This document shows positions 5,336 through 6,300 of a stretch of 6,300 nt of DNA, one piece after another; position 1 is the stretch's first letter, and every line of letters starts with the position of its first letter. The notes below the pieces were generated by a model. The model had not been told where the DNA came from and made no database searches. It saw only the letters and a list, made by a program, of their open reading frames with translations. A program made the position numbers and the translations under genes. Source of the stretch: Oscillospiraceae bacterium (lineage in GTDB: Bacteria > Bacillota > Clostridia > Oscillospirales > Oscillospiraceae); NCBI GenBank assembly GCA_024404735.1, contig JAKSPP010000086.1, positions 1-6,300 of the forward strand, given 5' to 3'.

Positions 5336-6300
5336 TTATGCGCCGTAGGTACCGCCGGAAAGGGCCTTCAGAAGGGTCTCGTCGGTTCTGATGCTCCATA
5401 CGCCGGCATTGTAATCTATACCGATGGTGAATACTCTTGAGGTGTTGTAGGCATCGATGTTCTTCATAACCTCCGTAAAGGCGGCATCCCAGATGCTGTC
5501 GATAAACTCATCGGTATAGTCACCGTCCTCGCCCAGATACTCACGCTTGTCGGTGTTCTCCGTTGCATACTCAAGGGCAATGTTAACACTCTGCTTAAGG
5601 TCTTCCTGTATGGAGGGGATGTTAAGAGATGTGAAGACAACAACCTGAGATGCTGTAAAGGTATCCGTAACGGGCTCATAGGGAAGCTCATAGGAATAGC
5701 TGCTCTTAAGTGCCTCGAAGATGGCCTTTTCGTATTTATCCTCAAATTCGGCATTAAGGCCGAGCTCGGAATAGTCACTGAGAAGGGCGTAGCTCTTCTG
5801 ATAGTCTCCGGAGACAATGCCCTGGAAAAACTCCTTTGTTACCGCTGAGGGGTCACCGTCTGCCCTGGATACAACGGTTCCCTTTTCGTGACCGAAGTAG
5901 GTAACGGCAACCGCCGCGATTATTACGGCAACGCCGAGTATTGCAAAGAGGACGTTGACCTTTTTGCGAAGCAGAATGAAAATCAGAAGAGCAGCAATGA
6001 GAAGTGCGGCAACGGCAAGCTTTATCGTCTTTGAAATCTTAATGTCAAAGGGATTGCCTCGCTTTGCCTCGCTGATAGCCTGCTCGTTAAGGAGCTTGGC
6101 CTGCTTGTTTGCGGCAAGGCTTGAGAGCTTCTCTTCCTCGGCGACCTTGGCGGCCTCCTCGGCGGCTTTTCTGGCGGCCTCTTCTGTTTCAAGGCGAAGA
6201 CGCTCGGCCTCCTCGGCGGCGGCCTTTTCCGCGGCAATGCGCTCCTCCTCGGCTATTCTTACCTCCTCCTTGGCCTTTACGACCTTTGAGTAAGCGGAAT
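5336..6300 (-). CDS. Coiled-coil membrane protein with C-terminal domain of unknown function, N terminus outside the window
   Basis: The frame is open from the right edge to TAA at 5336-5338, giving 320 full codons (first at 6298-6296) and no stop. Because it has no start in the window it is easy to miss. Residues are counted from that first codon. About 1-80 are a highly charged Ala/Glu/Lys/Arg coiled coil (for example EKAAAEEAERLRLETEEAAR at 24-43). Two membrane helices follow at about 91-110 (TIKLAVAALLIAALLIFILL) and 114-135, joined by RKK. After GHEKG comes a C-terminal domain of about 180 residues, starting DPSAVTKEFFQGIVSGDYQK (149-168). The spacing of 'V..FF.gi.sGDY..sY.LLsdys' recalls NTF2-like or DUF4878-type domains of clostridial envelope proteins, but that is only a resemblance. 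With two helices both ends lie on the same side of the membrane; which side is unclear, as basic residues flank both helices. Heads the operon part seen here, 23 nt before the NAGPA-domain gene. No reliable function. Confidence 0.85.
   Translation of the reverse strand, partial: SAYSKVVKAKEEVRIAEEERIAAEKAAAEEAERLRLETEEAARKAAEEAAKVAEEEKLSSLAANKQAKLLNEQAISEAKRGNPFDIKISKTIKLAVAALLIAALLIFILLRKKVNVLFAILGVAVIIAAVAVTYFGHEKGTVVSRADGDPSAVTKEFFQGIVSGDYQKSYALLSDYSELGLNAEFEDKYEKAIFEALKSSYSYELPYEPVTDTFTASQVVVFTSLNIPSIQEDLKQSVNIALEYATENTDKREYLGEDGDYTDEFIDSIWDAAFTEVMKNIDAYNTSRVFTIGIDYNAGVWSIRTDETLLKALSGGTYGA

Noticed and set aside
5313..5399. N-terminal extension of the NAGPA-domain protein up to ATG 5399
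   Set aside because: The extra 29 residues overlap the 3' end of the upstream gene by more than 60 bases, are very basic and lack hydrophobic or domain features, and GGAG near 5326-5329 points to a start at 5312 or 5318.
5464..5817. Minus-strand open frame of 117 residues in another frame
   Set aside because: It lies inside the continuous frame running from the right edge to 5336, is Pro/Arg/Ser-rich with no domain-like pattern, and has no ribosome binding site of note.
6120..6260. Apparent low-complexity repeat of GGCGGC and CTCCTC units
   Set aside because: It is codon repetition for Ala and Glu in a coiled coil; there is no fixed repeat unit as in a tandem array or CRISPR.
5955..6293. 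Open frame on the + strand rich in Ser and Ala
   Set aside because: It is the antisense shadow of the repetitive GCC/GAG codons of the Ala/Glu coiled coil on the - strand.

Overview
The window looks like chromosomal DNA of a Gram-positive anaerobe of the class Clostridia (phylum Bacillota). This is an inference from strong GGAGG-type ribosome binding sites, four-base stop/start overlaps, a sigma-A promoter of the TTTACA-17-TATAAT form, GTG start use, and proteins of clostridial flavour (a phosphodiester-glycosidase-domain envelope protein and an HD-domain CCA transferase). Base composition is moderate and even. I cannot name the genus. I see no mobile elements, CRISPR arrays, rRNA or tRNA genes.

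Layout. At the left edge, on the + strand, is the 3' four fifths of glyA (serine hydroxymethyltransferase), closed by a strong intrinsic terminator with a UUCG loop. Everything else lies on the - strand and converges on glyA. Reading in the direction of transcription (right to left), the genes are: (a) the C-terminal 320 residues of a membrane protein with an Ala/Glu-rich coiled coil, two membrane helices and a C-terminal domain rich in acidic and aromatic residues, whose 5' end is beyond the window; (b) a membrane-anchored protein with a phosphodiester glycosidase (NAGPA) domain; (c) a polytopic protein resembling prolipoprotein diacylglyceryl transferase (Lgt) but lacking some key Lgt residues; (d) cca, the tRNA nucleotidyltransferase with an HD domain; and (e) a small, very acidic membrane protein of unknown function with its own promoter. 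A second terminator closes the - strand unit, so the two units end in back-to-back hairpins.

Genes (a) to (d) are tightly packed: a 23-nt gap, then ATGA and GTGA overlaps. They are almost certainly co-transcribed and translationally coupled from a promoter outside the window. Three of the four are envelope proteins, and the last is a tRNA maturation enzyme that may simply ride along. The most interesting point is the divergent Lgt-like protein coupled to a NAGPA-domain protein. This could be a cell-envelope module that is not described under these family names, but its function cannot be read from the sequence. The rest is ordinary housekeeping DNA.
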